Assembly (NCBI GenBank): GCA_023429275.1
Contig: JAEYWB010000934.1
Coordinates: 1-5,472, forward strand
Direction of reading: 5' to 3'
Source of the DNA: Planctomycetota bacterium
GTDB taxonomy: Bacteria; Planctomycetota; Planctomycetia; Planctomycetales; Planctomycetaceae
DNA length: 5,472 nucleotides
The first letter of the stretch is position 1. Each line of letters opens with the position of its first letter. The translations under genes and the position numbers were made by a program. Of this stretch, positions 5,257 to 5,472 are shown piece after piece. The notes under the pieces were generated by a model. That model was not told where the DNA came from and did no database searches. It was given only the letters and a program-made list of their open reading frames with translations.

Positions 5257-5472
5257 TCACATGTCGCCAAGACGCCGCAGGGCCTCAGGGTCGTCGCGGT
5301 AGAGCTCACGCAGACTCGCCTCGAGCCGATCGGCGTCCTCATTCTTCCCGCTCTTGCGGAGCTCGGCGACGCGATCGAGCGTCCGGCTCAGCAGCTCCCT
5401 TTGAGTGTTCTCCGGCGTCGTGTCGAGTTCTTCCACCAGCGAATCCACGACATCGACCACCGACTTCGAGTC
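5257..5472 (-). CDS. C-terminal part of a charged helical protein (runs off the window)
   Basis: 71 codons plus TGA are visible and the frame is open to the right edge, so the true start is probably outside. A GTG at 5458-5460 could start a 67-residue protein, but only 12 bases precede it, too few to judge an RBS. The sequence is highly charged and helical: an acidic first helix (VVDVVDSLVEELD), then RELLSRTLDRVAELRKSG, a KNEDAD turn and RLEASLRELYRDD, ending LRRLGDM. The helix, G-x-x-x-D-A turn and second helix resemble one tetratricopeptide-like hairpin, though a single unit is weak evidence. No function is assigned. It converges on the pilin-like gene, with 150 bp between the stops, and no terminator of its own is seen in that gap. 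Confidence 0.6.
   Translation of the reverse strand, partial: DSKSVVDVVDSLVEELDTTPENTQRELLSRTLDRVAELRKSGKNEDADRLEASLRELYRDDPEALRRLGDM

Overview
The window is GC-rich bacterial DNA, most plausibly from a member of the Planctomycetota. That placement is an inference. It rests on a large signal-peptide protein of unknown function, an N-terminus (MNYFAH..., then GTAVPDW) and a pilin-like protein (GFIISAELVLVAT...) that resemble families I associate with planctomycetes, and high GC with C-ending codons. No rRNA, tRNA, transposase, CRISPR array or phage gene is visible.

Left block (12-1577, minus strand). Two genes read leftward with a 21-bp gap: an AcpH-like helical His/Asp protein (873-1577), then a D-tagatose/D-allulose 3-epimerase-family TIM-barrel enzyme (12-851) with a complete metal and substrate residue set. 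The first gene has no Shine-Dalgarno sequence but a TACAAT hexamer 6 nt before its ATG, which suggests a leaderless transcript. The second has a normal ribosome binding site (RBS).

Spacer (1578-1749). This holds an inverted pair of heptamer tandem repeats (four units per arm; the right arm is a textbook G-quadruplex motif on the minus strand) and a strong intrinsic terminator for the gene to its right.

Centre (1750-3957, minus strand). One long gene encodes a 735-aa exported protein of unknown function: signal peptide, long helical N-terminal half, a beta-rich segment, then a mixed alpha/beta C-terminal half.

Divergent intergenic region (3958-4776, 819 bp). No convincing gene is seen. It carries many short inverted repeats, concentrated in the roughly 300 bp before the next gene.

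Right block. A small pilin-like membrane-anchored protein (4777-5106, plus strand) has a good RBS, C-rich third codon positions and a very strong terminator, as expected of an abundant single-gene transcript. Convergent to it is the 3' end of a helical charged protein (5257 to the window edge, minus strand).

The transcription units look largely independent, and I do not see a multi-gene novel system here. The most interesting items are the heptamer/G-quadruplex repeat next to a possible leaderless start, the shifted glutamate in the pilin-like protein, and the structured leader in front of it.
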